A stretch of DNA of 64,000 nt from a virus (IMGVR_UViG_3300037156_000148:1-64000); one strand, 5' to 3'. Shown: positions 22,721 to 31,412, counted from the stretch's first letter. Translations and numbers: made by a program. The notes: generated by a model not told the origin, from the letters alone.

Positions 22721-22990
22721 ATGATAAAGTATAAGACAGGTAGTTTGTGGAGCAGCGGCATTGAACAAGTCGAGGTTGTCAGAGAAACAGAATCGAGTGT
22801 GTTTGTTATGTATGGGACTAAGGAACGTAGGGAATCAAAGCGTACCGATTATCATAATTTCCACGATACATATGAAAATGCTATCCAGTGGTATATTGAA
22901 GGGGCGATAAAAGAAATTCATTCCGCCAAATCTAGGCTAGAAAGTGCTGAAAAGATCCTATCAGAAATCAAGGCTAAATATTCAATCTAA
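22721..22990 (+). CDS. Hypothetical protein, 89 aa
   Basis: MIKYKTGSLWSSGIEQVEVV ..., beta-rich first half and a coiled-coil-like end (EIHSAKSRLESAEKILSEIK). A similar layout occurs in many small phage early proteins. Unknown. Confidence 0.6.
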   Translation: MIKYKTGSLWSSGIEQVEVVRETESSVFVMYGTKERRESKRTDYHNFHDTYENAIQWYIEGAIKEIHSAKSRLESAEKILSEIKAKYSI

Positions 22991-22999
22991 ACAATAAAT

Positions 23000-24004
23000 A
23001 TGAGAAAGATCAAAGGATTTAAAGGATTCGACAAAGACCTGAAATGCAAAGATGTCCAATTTGAAGTGGGCAAAGAATTTTCAATACCCGACGAAATGCC
23101 TATCAAAATATGCGCATCGGGATTCCACCTCTGCAAAAATCCACTTGATATTTTCCGATATTATAAAGCGGGTAGTAGCAGATTTGCAGAGGTCGAAGGT
23201 GACGGCGATGAAAAAATACATGAAGATGACAGTAAAATAGCCGTTAGGCGCATATTTATCAAGGCTGAAATCAAAATTGATGACATAATCAAAGGCGGTA
23301 TTAAGTTCATTTTTGAGAAAATAAAAGAGATAAAGCCCGAACAATATGCATCAGGTAACTCTTCGACAGGCGCGGCATCAGGTAACTATTCGACAGGCGC
23401 GGCATCAGGTAACTCTTCGACAGGCGCGGCATCAGGTTACTCTTCGACAGGCGCGGCATCAGGTAACTATTCGACAGGCGCGGCATCAGGTTACTATTCG
23501 ACAGGCGCGGCATCAGGTAACTCTTCGACAGGCGCGGCATCAGGTAACTATTCGACAGGCGCGGCATCAGGTGAATCTTCGACAGGCGCGGCATCAGGTA
23601 ACTCTTCGACAGGCGCGGCATCAGGTTACTCTTCGACAGGCGCGGCATCAGGTGAATCTTCGACAGGCGCGGCATCAGGTTACTATTCGACAGGCGCGGC
23701 ATCAGGTGAATCTTCGACAGGCGCGGCATCAGGTAACTCTTCGACAGGCGCGGCATCAGGTTACTCTTCGACAGGCGCGGCATCAGGTAACTATTCGACA
23801 GCAATCGTAACAGGCAAAGATTCTATTGCGGTGGCTAATGGCAAAGACTCAAAAGCAAAGGGGGCTATCGGTTGCTATTTGGTTTTGAGTGAATATAAAG
23901 ACGGAAATCTAATAGACGTCAAATGCAAAAAAGTGGACGGCAAAAAGATTAAGGCTGATACTTTTTACACATTGCAGGACGGCAAATTTGTAGTTGTTAA
24001 ATAA
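23000..24004 (+). CDS. Hypervariable 9-residue-repeat phage protein
   Basis: This 334-residue protein has an N-terminal domain (GFKGFDKDLKCKDVQFEVGK, CASGFHLCKNPLDIFRYYKA, SRFAEVEGDGDEKI) of a type seen in front of repeat tails in other phages. Seventeen copies of SGxxSTGAA follow (residues about 116-270), where xx is NS, NY, YS, YY or ES. A diverged end then reads TGKDSIAVANGKDSKAKGAI, with a short C-terminal domain. The repeats could form a beta-solenoid or a flexible display arm. Function is unknown. Confidence 0.75.
   Translation: MRKIKGFKGFDKDLKCKDVQFEVGKEFSIPDEMPIKICASGFHLCKNPLDIFRYYKAGSSRFAEVEGDGDEKIHEDDSKIAVRRIFIKAEIKIDDIIKGGIKFIFEKIKEIKPEQYASGNSSTGAASGNYSTGAASGNSSTGAASGYSSTGAASGNYSTGAASGYYSTGAASGNSSTGAASGNYSTGAASGESSTGAASGNSSTGAASGYSSTGAASGESSTGAASGYYSTGAASGESSTGAASGNSSTGAASGYSSTGAASGNYSTAIVTGKDSIAVANGKDSKAKGAIGCYLVLSEYKDGNLIDVKCKKVDGKKIKADTFYTLQDGKFVVVK
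23347..23805 (+). repeat. 17-copy 27-bp coding tandem repeat
   Basis: The units are identical at the nucleotide level except for two adjacent codons: AAC, TAC or GAA, then TCT or TAT. Long open frames in other registers and on the minus strand here are by-products of the repeat. Confidence 0.9.
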
Positions 24005-24041
24005 TAACAAGGGATAAAGAAATAATCAAAATAAAAATAAA

Positions 24042-25967
24042 ATGAACATCAAACTCAAAAACTTAACAGCAGTCAATTTCAAAGGCGGTAAATTTGACAT
24101 CAATTTTTCATCTGTCACAAATATATCCGGTGCAAATGCGGTCGGTAAAACAAGGATAGCCGATGCCTTCTTTTGGCTGATGTGGGGCAAAAATAGTGAA
24201 GATGCAAAAGACTTCTCTATAAAAGACAGCGTGAATCTGACTAACAACAAATCAGATCATGAGGTATTCGGCACCTTCGATATTGACGGCAAAGAAGTTA
24301 GTCTTAAAAAAGTGTACAAAGAGAAATGGACAAAAAAACGCGGTGAGCCTGAGCCTGAATTTACAGGCCATGAGACGGTTTATTTTTTCAATGATGTGCC
24401 ATGTTCACAATCTGAATATACATCAAAGGTAAGCGACATTTTGCCCGAATCCATAGCCAAACTTATCACCAATCCATTTGCATTTAATAGCCTGAAATGG
24501 GAGCAACGCAGGGAGGCATTAGTAAAGATAGCCGGGAATGTAAATGATAGCGATATCGCATCTGGGAGCAAAGAATTTACCGATCTGCTATTGATGTTTA
24601 ATGACAAATCTCTATCCGATCTCAAAAAAGAAATCGGGGCCAAGAAAAAGAAAATACGCGAAACCCTGGATTTCATCCCTTCGCGAATTGACGAATCTGA
24701 AAGGGGCAAGCCAGAAACGCAGGACTTCGATGTGATTGAGAAATCTATCGAGTTTAAGCAAAAAAATATAGCTAAGATAGACGAGGCCAGTGAAGATTTA
24801 GCTAGGACGCATCGGGATGCATCGCAGATTGTAATGGTAAAAAACAATGAGCTGAATGCGCTAAAGGTGAGACTGTCCAATCTCGAAAACGAAGCATCCC
24901 AGGCGCAAGCAAAAGAACTACGCGAGATAAAAAATAAAATCAGTCAGTTAGAGCAAGAGCAATCTGACTGCAATCGCAACTTAAATGACAAAACACAGAG
25001 GATAGCTAATCATAACAGCAGAATAGCTAATATCGAAAAGGAAACAAAAGAACTGCGGATAAAAGTAGCGGCAATAGATGCTGAGGTTGCACCTGAAATG
25101 AATGCAGATGAGACTATATGCCCTTCGTGTTTACAGCCGTTGCATGCCGATAAAATAGAAAATATCAAGTCTACTTTCCAACTAAATTTCAATAAAAATA
25201 AACTATCTCGCAAAAATGCCACAGCCCTACAGGGGAAAGCAAATAATGAGATTGTGAAAACCCTACAATCGGAGATTTCTGAGTATGAAGGCAATCTATC
25301 TGAATATAATAATAGGAGATATGCTATAGATAAAGAGATTGAACAATTACATTTTGAGTACAAGGCAAAAGAATTTTTAGAAGATAAGCCTGTCAGCCTT
25401 GAAGTTATTGGACTGCGCGAGAAAATAGGGACATTTGTCATCCCCACATCACCCATAATAGACTATACTGAATTTAAAGAACGCCGGACACAGTTATCAA
25501 ATGAAGTATCAGACCTGAAAAGCAAGCTATCAGCTAAAGATCAAATCACAAAAGCCGACCAAAGAATAAATGAACTACAAAATAATGAACGCAAATTGTC
25601 TCAGGAAATAGCAGATTTGGAGAGGACTGAATTTACTATTGATGCTTTCACTAAGGCAAAAATGGACTTAGTTGAAACTAGGGTGAATGCAATGTTTAAG
25701 TTAGTAAAATTCAGAATGTTTGAAGCTCAAATAAACGGCGGGACGACTGAGGCGTGTACATGCTTAGTAAATGGGGTCCCTTTCTCTGATGCAAACAACG
25801 CAGGTAAGATAAATGCGGGGCTTGACATCATCAACACACTGCAATCGTATTACAACATATTTGCTCCTGTGTGGGTGGATAATTCGGAGGCTGTTAATGA
25901 AGTATATCCTATCAATTCACAACTTATAAAACTGGTAGTTACTACCGGCAAACTCACAATTTCTTAA
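24042..25967 (+). CDS. SbcC/Rad50-like AAA ATPase with zinc hook
   Basis: This 641-residue protein has an N-terminal Walker A NISGANAVGKTRIADAFFWL (about residue 35). A long coiled coil follows, with a CPSCLQPL zinc-hook motif near residue 360. The C-terminal lobe has FRMFEAQINGGTTEACTCLV, PVWVDNSEAVNE (Walker B/D-loop region), and LIKLVVTTG. The Walker B Asp-Glu is DN here. Such ATPases pair with a nuclease for end processing. In front of RecT it is probably the motor of phage recombination or DNA-end handling. Confidence 0.8.
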   Translation: MNIKLKNLTAVNFKGGKFDINFSSVTNISGANAVGKTRIADAFFWLMWGKNSEDAKDFSIKDSVNLTNNKSDHEVFGTFDIDGKEVSLKKVYKEKWTKKRGEPEPEFTGHETVYFFNDVPCSQSEYTSKVSDILPESIAKLITNPFAFNSLKWEQRREALVKIAGNVNDSDIASGSKEFTDLLLMFNDKSLSDLKKEIGAKKKKIRETLDFIPSRIDESERGKPETQDFDVIEKSIEFKQKNIAKIDEASEDLARTHRDASQIVMVKNNELNALKVRLSNLENEASQAQAKELREIKNKISQLEQEQSDCNRNLNDKTQRIANHNSRIANIEKETKELRIKVAAIDAEVAPEMNADETICPSCLQPLHADKIENIKSTFQLNFNKNKLSRKNATALQGKANNEIVKTLQSEISEYEGNLSEYNNRRYAIDKEIEQLHFEYKAKEFLEDKPVSLEVIGLREKIGTFVIPTSPIIDYTEFKERRTQLSNEVSDLKSKLSAKDQITKADQRINELQNNERKLSQEIADLERTEFTIDAFTKAKMDLVETRVNAMFKLVKFRMFEAQINGGTTEACTCLVNGVPFSDANNAGKINAGLDIINTLQSYYNIFAPVWVDNSEAVNEVYPINSQLIKLVVTTGKLTIS

Positions 25968-25985
25968 TCAAATAAATACAATATC

Positions 25986-27005
25986 ATGGCAGTCAAAGAA
26001 ACACCCAAAGCAGAAATAGTAAAAAAAGAAATATCCCAGGCCGAAAGGTTTACGGCGATGGTCGTAAAAGAGGCATCAAGTGTGGGAGATTTAAACCTCT
26101 CCCCATTCCAAAAGAAACTATGCCAAAACTATTTCATCAAACTCGATCAGCAACTAAAAGACGCTGAAATAAAGAGATTGGCACAAGATGAAAAATACCG
26201 CCCGGCACTGGAATACAGGTGGGAGAATGTCAATATGCCGGCATTGGCTTTGGGAGTAGTGGCTATGTCATCAGTAGAACTGGACCCGTCACAGCCGAAT
26301 CACATATTCATGATACCCTATGCAAACAAGCATACCAAGAAATATGATATTTCCTTTACGAAGGGATACAGGGGCCTAGAGATCGTAGCCATGAAATACG
26401 GGCGTGACATACCTGAAATGGTAATAGTTGAACTTGTTTACTCCAATGACAAATTCAAGATCGTCAAAAAGGACGCAAACAATCCTGTTGAAAAATACAC
26501 ATTTGAGGTAGGCGATGCCTTTGATCGCGGGGAAATAGTTGGAGGATTCTACTATCACATCTATCCTGACCAAAACAGAAACAAGGTAGTAGTTATGACT
26601 ATTGCCGACATCGAAAAACGCAAACCCGCTAAAGCAAGTGCTGAATTTTGGGGTGGAGAAAAGACCAAATATACCAATGGCAAACCTGACGGTAAAGAAA
26701 CCGTAGACGGATGGCATACCGAAATGTGCCGAAAAACGGTCTATCGGGCCGCGTATAATGACATAACTATCGACAGCAGTAAGATAGATGCAAACTTCCA
26801 ACTCATGTCTAAGATTGACCGGGAGAGCATAGATGTGGCAGTTAAAGCAGAAATCACACAGAATGCCAATACAGAGACTTTGGACATCAGCCATGAGGAA
26901 ATAATGCAGCCGGAAAAGAAAGTGGCTAATAAGGAAGATAAGGAGGTACAGGCAGTAAGCGAGGCCGGGGGCGAAGACGGAAAGCAAGAAGAAATAAAAT
27001 TTTAA
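25986..27005 (+). CDS. recT: RecT-family single-strand annealing protein
   Basis: This 339-residue protein is a RecT family annealase. It carries LSPFQKKLCQNYFIKLDQQL (N-terminal helix), NMPALALGVVAMSSVELDPS, YDISFTKGYRGLEIVAMKYG (core RecT signature, about residue 120), and VDGWHTEMCRKTVYRAAYND. A Glu/Lys-rich tail follows. It anneals complementary strands in recombination-dependent replication. It lies between the SbcC-like ATPase and the MBL-fold hydrolase (stop 1 nt before the next ATG). Confidence 0.9.
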   Translation: MAVKETPKAEIVKKEISQAERFTAMVVKEASSVGDLNLSPFQKKLCQNYFIKLDQQLKDAEIKRLAQDEKYRPALEYRWENVNMPALALGVVAMSSVELDPSQPNHIFMIPYANKHTKKYDISFTKGYRGLEIVAMKYGRDIPEMVIVELVYSNDKFKIVKKDANNPVEKYTFEVGDAFDRGEIVGGFYYHIYPDQNRNKVVVMTIADIEKRKPAKASAEFWGGEKTKYTNGKPDGKETVDGWHTEMCRKTVYRAAYNDITIDSSKIDANFQLMSKIDRESIDVAVKAEITQNANTETLDISHEEIMQPEKKVANKEDKEVQAVSEAGGEDGKQEEIKF

Positions 27006-27006
27006 A

Positions 27007-27747
27007 ATGAAACTCATCGTAGTCGGCAGCAATTCAGCGGGGAACTCTTATATTTTGCAAGGCAAAACTCAATCTCTGATTTTAGAGTGCGGAATGCCTT
27101 TGGCGAAAGTAAAAGAGGCGTTAAACTTTGATCTTAGTAATGTAGTGGCTGCATTGGTCACTCATAACCATGCTGACCACGCCAAATACGCTGCTGACTA
27201 CATGATGGCAGGAATAGACGTTGGCGCATCTATAGGCACGTTAGATACTATCCCGATAGTCGGCACTCATCGTATGCGAATATTGAAATCAAAGAGCAAA
27301 TACCAATTCGGGGAGTTCATAGTTATGCCTTTTGATATTGTCCATGACGCGCCGGAGCCATTTGGTTACCTATTAAAACACGATGAGTGCGGCCTTGTAT
27401 TATTCGTGACCGATACGCAATATTTGAAACCGACATTCCCTGGATTAAATCAGATCATCATTGAATGCAATTTCTCACAGGCAATACTTGATAGCAGATT
27501 AGATGACGGCAATACAAATACATTTGTCAGGAATAGGGTGGTGCAAAGCCACATGTCGTTTAGCACTTGTAAGGATGTATTGAGAGCAAATGATTTATCG
27601 AAGGTGAATAACATAGTGCTTATACATTTGAGCGATGGCAATAGTCACGCTAAAGATTTTGTAAATGAGATACAAGGATTAACTGGTAAAAATGTATTCG
27701 CAGCTCAATCCGGCTTAGTTATTGACTTCAATATTCAACCTTTTTAA
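27007..27747 (+). CDS. MBL-fold hydrolase (probable nuclease partner of RecT)
   Basis: This 246-residue protein has the metallo-beta-lactamase motif THNHADHAKY (HxHxDH, about residue 58). A second-shell Asp (FVTDTQY) and late His residues (QSHMSF, LIHLSDGN) complete two metal sites. The YycJ/WalJ-type 5'-3' exonuclease subgroup has this size. Its tight coupling to recT suggests it supplies the exonuclease of the annealing pair; substrate is inferred. Confidence 0.8.
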   Translation: MKLIVVGSNSAGNSYILQGKTQSLILECGMPLAKVKEALNFDLSNVVAALVTHNHADHAKYAADYMMAGIDVGASIGTLDTIPIVGTHRMRILKSKSKYQFGEFIVMPFDIVHDAPEPFGYLLKHDECGLVLFVTDTQYLKPTFPGLNQIIIECNFSQAILDSRLDDGNTNTFVRNRVVQSHMSFSTCKDVLRANDLSKVNNIVLIHLSDGNSHAKDFVNEIQGLTGKNVFAAQSGLVIDFNIQPF

Positions 27748-27759
27748 ACCTTTTACCCC

Positions 27760-27855
27760 ATGACCTTCAAAGACAGAAACAAAGCGATAGACATATTAAT
27801 AGTGGGGTTCTGCTTCACTGTGATAGCATTAATTTACTTTTTAAATACGAAATGA
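27760..27855 (+). CDS. Single-pass membrane peptide, 31 aa
   Basis: MTFKDRNKAIDILIVGFCFT then VIALIYFLNTK: a 20-residue hydrophobic helix with a positive front. It lies between MBL and the next gene, spaced 1 nt from it. Confidence 0.55.
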   Translation: MTFKDRNKAIDILIVGFCFTVIALIYFLNTK

Positions 27856-27856
27856 A

Positions 27857-28042
27857 ATGAGCGAAAGAACATTAATAGCATATGCCCGAATTGAGGCAGC
27901 TAAAGCAAAGATAGAAGCTATGAAAATTGAGAATCTACAACGGGAAAACGGGGGCGAATCCCCTGCTTATCCATCAAGTTACTTTTTTGATGAAGCGAAT
28001 GAGATAGAAAATGCCATCACAGAATTTCATAAAAACGGATAA
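27857..28042 (+). CDS. Hypothetical protein, 61 aa
   Basis: MSERTLIAYARIEAAKAKIE ..., a helical protein. Overlaps in composition with small early phage proteins. Unknown. Confidence 0.5.
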   Translation: MSERTLIAYARIEAAKAKIEAMKIENLQRENGGESPAYPSSYFFDEANEIENAITEFHKNG

Positions 28043-28052
28043 AACCAACATC

Positions 28053-28373
28053 ATGCTAACAGACGAAATAAAAAAGATCATACGTAATCATTCCAGTTCA
28101 CCCATGACGGGACTTGTTGAAGCGGTTGAACAGACACGCCAGAACGCATTAGCTGCGGAGATACAGGAACTTATTGAGAGAAGGGAATATAAGGCATTTG
28201 AGGCGGGCTGTAAGGGTCATGGCAATTTCATATTTGACCACATATTTTTCGAGGACTACCAATCCTCCCCCGACTATGGCGAAGTCAAACAAGTAAGCCC
28301 GATGGTAACACCGTTGTTAGCTGATATACGGGTGATAACTGATGAATACCGAGACGCGAACAATATCAAATAA
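28053..28373 (+). CDS. Hypothetical protein, 106 aa
   Basis: The ATG at 28053 (MLTDEIKKIIRNHSSSPMTG) was chosen over an upstream ATG inside the previous gene. Acidic, helical, unknown. Confidence 0.55.
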   Translation: MLTDEIKKIIRNHSSSPMTGLVEAVEQTRQNALAAEIQELIERREYKAFEAGCKGHGNFIFDHIFFEDYQSSPDYGEVKQVSPMVTPLLADIRVITDEYRDANNIK

Positions 28374-28381
28374 TAACAAAT

Positions 28382-28525
28382 ATGAAAGATAAAGAACGTA
28401 TCAAGGCAGTAATAGCGAAGATTAACAAGTTAGATTATTATTACCACAGGTCAATGAAAATGGCAGATAAATACTCCATTAAAATAGATGCTGCTTATAA
28501 ACTTTTAGATAAACTTCGTAAATAA
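28382..28525 (+). CDS. Small basic protein, 47 aa
   Basis: MKDKERIKAVIAKINKLDYY ... ends LLDKLRK. Helical and basic; spaced 8 nt from the previous stop. Confidence 0.5.
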   Translation: MKDKERIKAVIAKINKLDYYYHRSMKMADKYSIKIDAAYKLLDKLRK

Positions 28526-28538
28526 TAAATTCAAAACA

Positions 28539-29354
28539 ATGAACTCACCCACAGACTTTATTCAGTCCCCGTATTTCATAAACATCATTCTATTGCCATC
28601 GCTATTTGTGATCGCTGTGGTATTTGTTTGTTGGTGGTATGAGAAGAAACTGAAAGAACTCAATTCAAACTATCTGTACCTAAAAAACAAAGACGAGAAA
28701 TATAGGATTGAATTCCCAAAATCACAAGAGAAATGGCAGGCCGAGATAAGAAAGCAGACTGATTTATTTCAGGAAGAGCGAAAGAAAAACTATGCCCACG
28801 TAAAAACTATCCAGCAGTTCACCGATGACCGCGATATGTGGATGAATGCTACAACGGTTGCACAGAAAGCAGCGAAGATGAGAGGGGATGAACTACTTGA
28901 ATTGCAAGATGCCAATGAGCGCATACAAAAAACAAACCAGTCATTGCTGAATAAGACCAATGAACAGCAAAAAGCAATTAAAGAATTAGCTAGTGTGGTT
29001 GTGAATATCACAAAGCTAAAACTTGCGCATCAAAGCCATATCAAAGACCTGCAAGCTGAAAATGCAGCACTGTATGAAATTATTACATCATTAGCCCAGG
29101 ATCTGCCGGAGAAGGAAGCGGTGAAAGCTGAAATGGAGTTTTATGATACGATTTCGGAGATTAAGGAAGGCGATAAGTTCCTTTGTACTGAAAGTTATAG
29201 GTGTGGTGATACCGATTGGCACTATAAAAGAGGCACCATATATATATCCCCTTGGAATGAGTTTTTAACAGAAGAAGGTAATACTCCGATTAATTGGGCA
29301 TCAACTACATGGGGTGATAAAATAAATGCTCACTTCAAAAAGATAAAACCATGA
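28539..29354 (+). CDS. Membrane-anchored coiled-coil protein, 271 aa
   Basis: N-terminal transmembrane helix (IILLPSLFVIAVVFVCWWYE), then a long coiled coil to about residue 195. The C-terminal domain is small and beta-rich (YDTISEIKEGDKFLCTESYR then GTIYISPWNEFL). It may tether a replication or host-interaction complex to the membrane; no family known. Confidence 0.65.
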   Translation: MNSPTDFIQSPYFINIILLPSLFVIAVVFVCWWYEKKLKELNSNYLYLKNKDEKYRIEFPKSQEKWQAEIRKQTDLFQEERKKNYAHVKTIQQFTDDRDMWMNATTVAQKAAKMRGDELLELQDANERIQKTNQSLLNKTNEQQKAIKELASVVVNITKLKLAHQSHIKDLQAENAALYEIITSLAQDLPEKEAVKAEMEFYDTISEIKEGDKFLCTESYRCGDTDWHYKRGTIYISPWNEFLTEEGNTPINWASTTWGDKINAHFKKIKP

Positions 29355-29399
29355 GTACCCGCCCGACACAAGCCGATTTGGATAATTTAATAATTTAAA
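29352..29399 (+). pseudogene. Remnant copy of the VRR-NUC N-terminus
   Basis: A 15-codon frame MSTRPTQADLDNLII resembles the start of the VRR-NUC gene at 29719 (MTRPTQSDLDNWK). It looks like a duplicated or left-behind 5' end. Confidence 0.45.
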
Positions 29400-29407
29400 A
29401 AAAAACA

Positions 29408-29722
29408 ATGGCAAACCAATTTTTAGAAGTAAGAACAAACTTAACGCTCGGCGTAAATTACGAAACTAGTGCAGTTGCGCCACAGGTAGAAATGATTTTT
29501 TTAACTGCAAACCCAAATTATGTAGTTGGGGAAAATAATACTATCGCAAGAAAAGTATCAATACGCGAATTCCGGATGCAACTTGATCCAGATCACCTAA
29601 AGAGATTTATAGTTGATTTAGTAAAAATAGCGGAGAACCTTGACTCTTTTGCAAAGCTAAAGGATGCCATAAATGTGGTTGTAAAAGATGACGCAGAAAT
29701 TAAAGCCACTAAATCAGAATGA
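29408..29722 (+). CDS. Hypothetical protein, 104 aa
   Basis: MANQFLEVRTNLTLGVNYET ..., beta-rich first half, helical second half. Its stop overlaps the VRR-NUC start (ATGA). It lies between the VRR-NUC remnant and the intact gene, so it may be a recent insertion. Confidence 0.55.
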   Translation: MANQFLEVRTNLTLGVNYETSAVAPQVEMIFLTANPNYVVGENNTIARKVSIREFRMQLDPDHLKRFIVDLVKIAENLDSFAKLKDAINVVVKDDAEIKATKSE

Positions 29723-30237
29723 CCAGACCCACACAATCCGACCTTGATAATTGGAAAGCAAAAGGACTGAAAGTATTCGATTCTAAGGGGGTGAAGCCTG
29801 TTGGTAAGGCAAGTATGCCAGATGCCAAAGATAAGGCTCCTGTGAAGGCGGGAGAGGGCAGAAAGCGGCATTTAGAGAGCGCAATACAATCTGCCTGTGT
29901 CAAATGGTTCGATATGGCATATCCGAAGCTGAAATTAAACCTATTTTCTGTGCCCAACGAAGGAGCAAGGACACCCGCAAATGGGGCAAGGATGAAAGCT
30001 ATGGGGAGACGCAGGGGTGTTGCTGATTTGTTTTTATCAGTACCAATGGAGGATAGCCGGAGTAATGACGGCGGTAGTGGGTGTTTCGGTTTATTCATGG
30101 AAATGAAAGCCGAAAAAGGACTGCAATCTAAAGAGCAATATGCATTTCAGTTAGCAGTCGAATCGCAAGGATACCGATATGAAGTAGTCTGGTCATTCGA
30201 TGATTTCAAAATATTAATTGATAACTATTTAAAATAA
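29719..30237 (+). CDS. VRR-NUC domain nuclease
   Basis: This 172-residue protein contains HLESAIQSACVKWFDMAYPK, FSVPNEGARTP, RRRGVADLFLSVPM (catalytic Asp), LFMEMKAEKG (ExK), and LQSKEQYAFQLAVESQGYRY. This is the VRR-NUC PD-(D/E)xK set. In phages such enzymes work as Holliday-junction or structure-specific nucleases in recombination. It belongs to the RecT operon. Confidence 0.85.
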   Translation: MTRPTQSDLDNWKAKGLKVFDSKGVKPVGKASMPDAKDKAPVKAGEGRKRHLESAIQSACVKWFDMAYPKLKLNLFSVPNEGARTPANGARMKAMGRRRGVADLFLSVPMEDSRSNDGGSGCFGLFMEMKAEKGLQSKEQYAFQLAVESQGYRYEVVWSFDDFKILIDNYLK

Positions 30238-30242
30238 ACAAC

Positions 30243-30371
30243 ATGAAATCAATACTCTGGTCACACAAAGCGAATCTAATTTTTCACCAACTATTCAAAG
30301 GGGAGGTTAAGACATGGAGAAAGTTCAAGCTGGCTTATGATATTGCAGTTATTATTGAATGCGCCGCTTAA
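30243..30371 (+). CDS. Small ORF, 42 aa
   Basis: MKSILWSHKANLIFHQLFKG, basic and Trp-containing. It overlaps the next frame by 35 nt, so one gene with a frameshift is an alternative. Confidence 0.4.
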   Translation: MKSILWSHKANLIFHQLFKGEVKTWRKFKLAYDIAVIIECAA

Positions 30372-30510
30372 CTCCCAGCAGTATGATAGGCTCTACAACG
30401 GAACTCACGAATTTGACCTGAGAACTATTGCGTTGATAGAATCAAAGTACAGTGACTTCCTTTTTTCTAACGGGATAGGTAATATGATCTCAACAAACAT
30501 AATGAAATGA
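30337..30510 (+). CDS. Small ORF, 57 aa
   Basis: MILQLLLNAPLNSQQYDRLY, ending ...NMISTNIMK. Its composition looks protein-like, and its stop overlaps the next ATG. Unknown. Confidence 0.45.
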   Translation: MILQLLLNAPLNSQQYDRLYNGTHEFDLRTIALIESKYSDFLFSNGIGNMISTNIMK

Positions 30511-30608
30511 GCAACAACACAACAATGACAGTAGCGGAAGCTCAAATGAATGCTTCACTGGCAAAGCACCCTACCTATTATGTCACCGAAATAAAATTGA
30601 CACCATGA
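30507..30608 (+). CDS. Small ORF, 33 aa
   Basis: MSNNTTMTVAEAQMNASLAK; ATGA overlaps on both sides with its neighbours, which supports translation. Unknown. Confidence 0.45.
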   Translation: MSNNTTMTVAEAQMNASLAKHPTYYVTEIKLTP

Positions 30609-31189
30609 AAAACATCAAATACCCGCTTAGTATTTTAATCACGCCTACCGAAGAAGATGGATGTCATATTGATATTGTAGGTTCAGACACTCAAATTATT
30701 GCGAGTGAATTATTAGATACCGAAACTGCTCAATACATCTGCGATACCCTCAACTCCATGCACTCCGATAAGGACGTGGAGGAACTGGCTGAGGATTGGG
30801 CAAAAGGTCAGTTTGTCAAATCTGCATCTTTAAATGTAGCGTGTAGCCCCAATCACACCTATGAATACTGGCAGAAAGAACTAGCTAAAGCCTTCCTCGC
30901 AGGTCGCGCATCCATCAAGGGGGAGAAAGAATTTACACATGATGAATTGCAGTCAATGTGGGATGCTAAGAACCCCAAGCCGCCACTTTCCACCCTCGCC
31001 GATAGCCCGAAGGACTGCGAGGAGATAGCGAGGATGCTAGGAACAGAAAAAACCTCACTTATAGCGCTACTCCCGAGTTCGACCATTTGCGTGAAAGCAC
31101 GAAAATGGTCTGGAATTGTTAGCCCTGAAGACTCACAAGCTACCTTAGCCTTCTCGATAGCGTTGGTGAAATTCTCCCACCTTGAATAG
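30605..31189 (+). CDS. Hypothetical protein with chimeric 3' end
   Basis: The first 145 or so residues (MKNIKYPLSILITPTEEDGC ... LADSPKDCEEIARMLG) look genuine. From about position 31050 the frame runs antisense through a DinD-like fragment (SSTICVKARKWSGI). The natural C-terminus has therefore been replaced. Function unknown. Confidence 0.5.
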   Translation: MKNIKYPLSILITPTEEDGCHIDIVGSDTQIIASELLDTETAQYICDTLNSMHSDKDVEELAEDWAKGQFVKSASLNVACSPNHTYEYWQKELAKAFLAGRASIKGEKEFTHDELQSMWDAKNPKPPLSTLADSPKDCEEIARMLGTEKTSLIALLPSSTICVKARKWSGIVSPEDSQATLAFSIALVKFSHLE

Positions 31190-31296
31190 CCGAGTAATAC
31201 TTGCAATTCTCGCGCACTCCAAACTTCTAGGCCCTCATACAGATAGCAAGCCTGTTCAAATCGGTCAAAAAGCTCTGTAATTAATTCAGTTTCCAT
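31063..31296 (-). pseudogene. dinD: DinD-like N-terminal fragment
   Basis: METELITELFDRFEQACYLY, EVWSARELQVLLGYSRWENF, and HFRAFTQMVELGSSA match the DinD/antirepressor N-terminus (FWSAR.L...L.Y..W.NF; DHF; MV.LGS). The reading breaks off after GSSA, where DinD proteins continue with DYHLTRYACYL. A TACATTTG box lies upstream on the minus strand. It is a truncated foreign insert that overlaps the plus-strand gene. Confidence 0.65.
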
Positions 31297-31404
31297 TTTG
31301 TAGCATTTTTTGTTTATACAAATGTAGCAAATAAAAATACCCTCAAACACGATATTAGCCCCCTGTGGATAAAATGTTAACCCAATTTATAGCCCTTAGA
31401 AAAT

Positions 31405-31412
31405 TATATTTG
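31405..31412 (+). promoter_or_regulatory. -7 box TATATTTG
   Basis: Exact TAnnTTTG, 25 nt before the 31437 gene; no clear TTTG at the right distance. Confidence 0.4.

Noticed and set aside
23307-23804. Long minus-strand frame with repeats MPRLSKSNL across the 27-bp repeat region
   Set aside because: It is the antisense reading of the constant 27-bp unit; no start context or neighbour.
23346-23810. Plus-strand second frame RQARHQVTL repeats
   Set aside because: A register shadow of the real repeat protein at 23000-24004.
24380-24880. 166-codon minus frame inside the SbcC-like gene
   Set aside because: Antisense shadow of a clearly coding gene.
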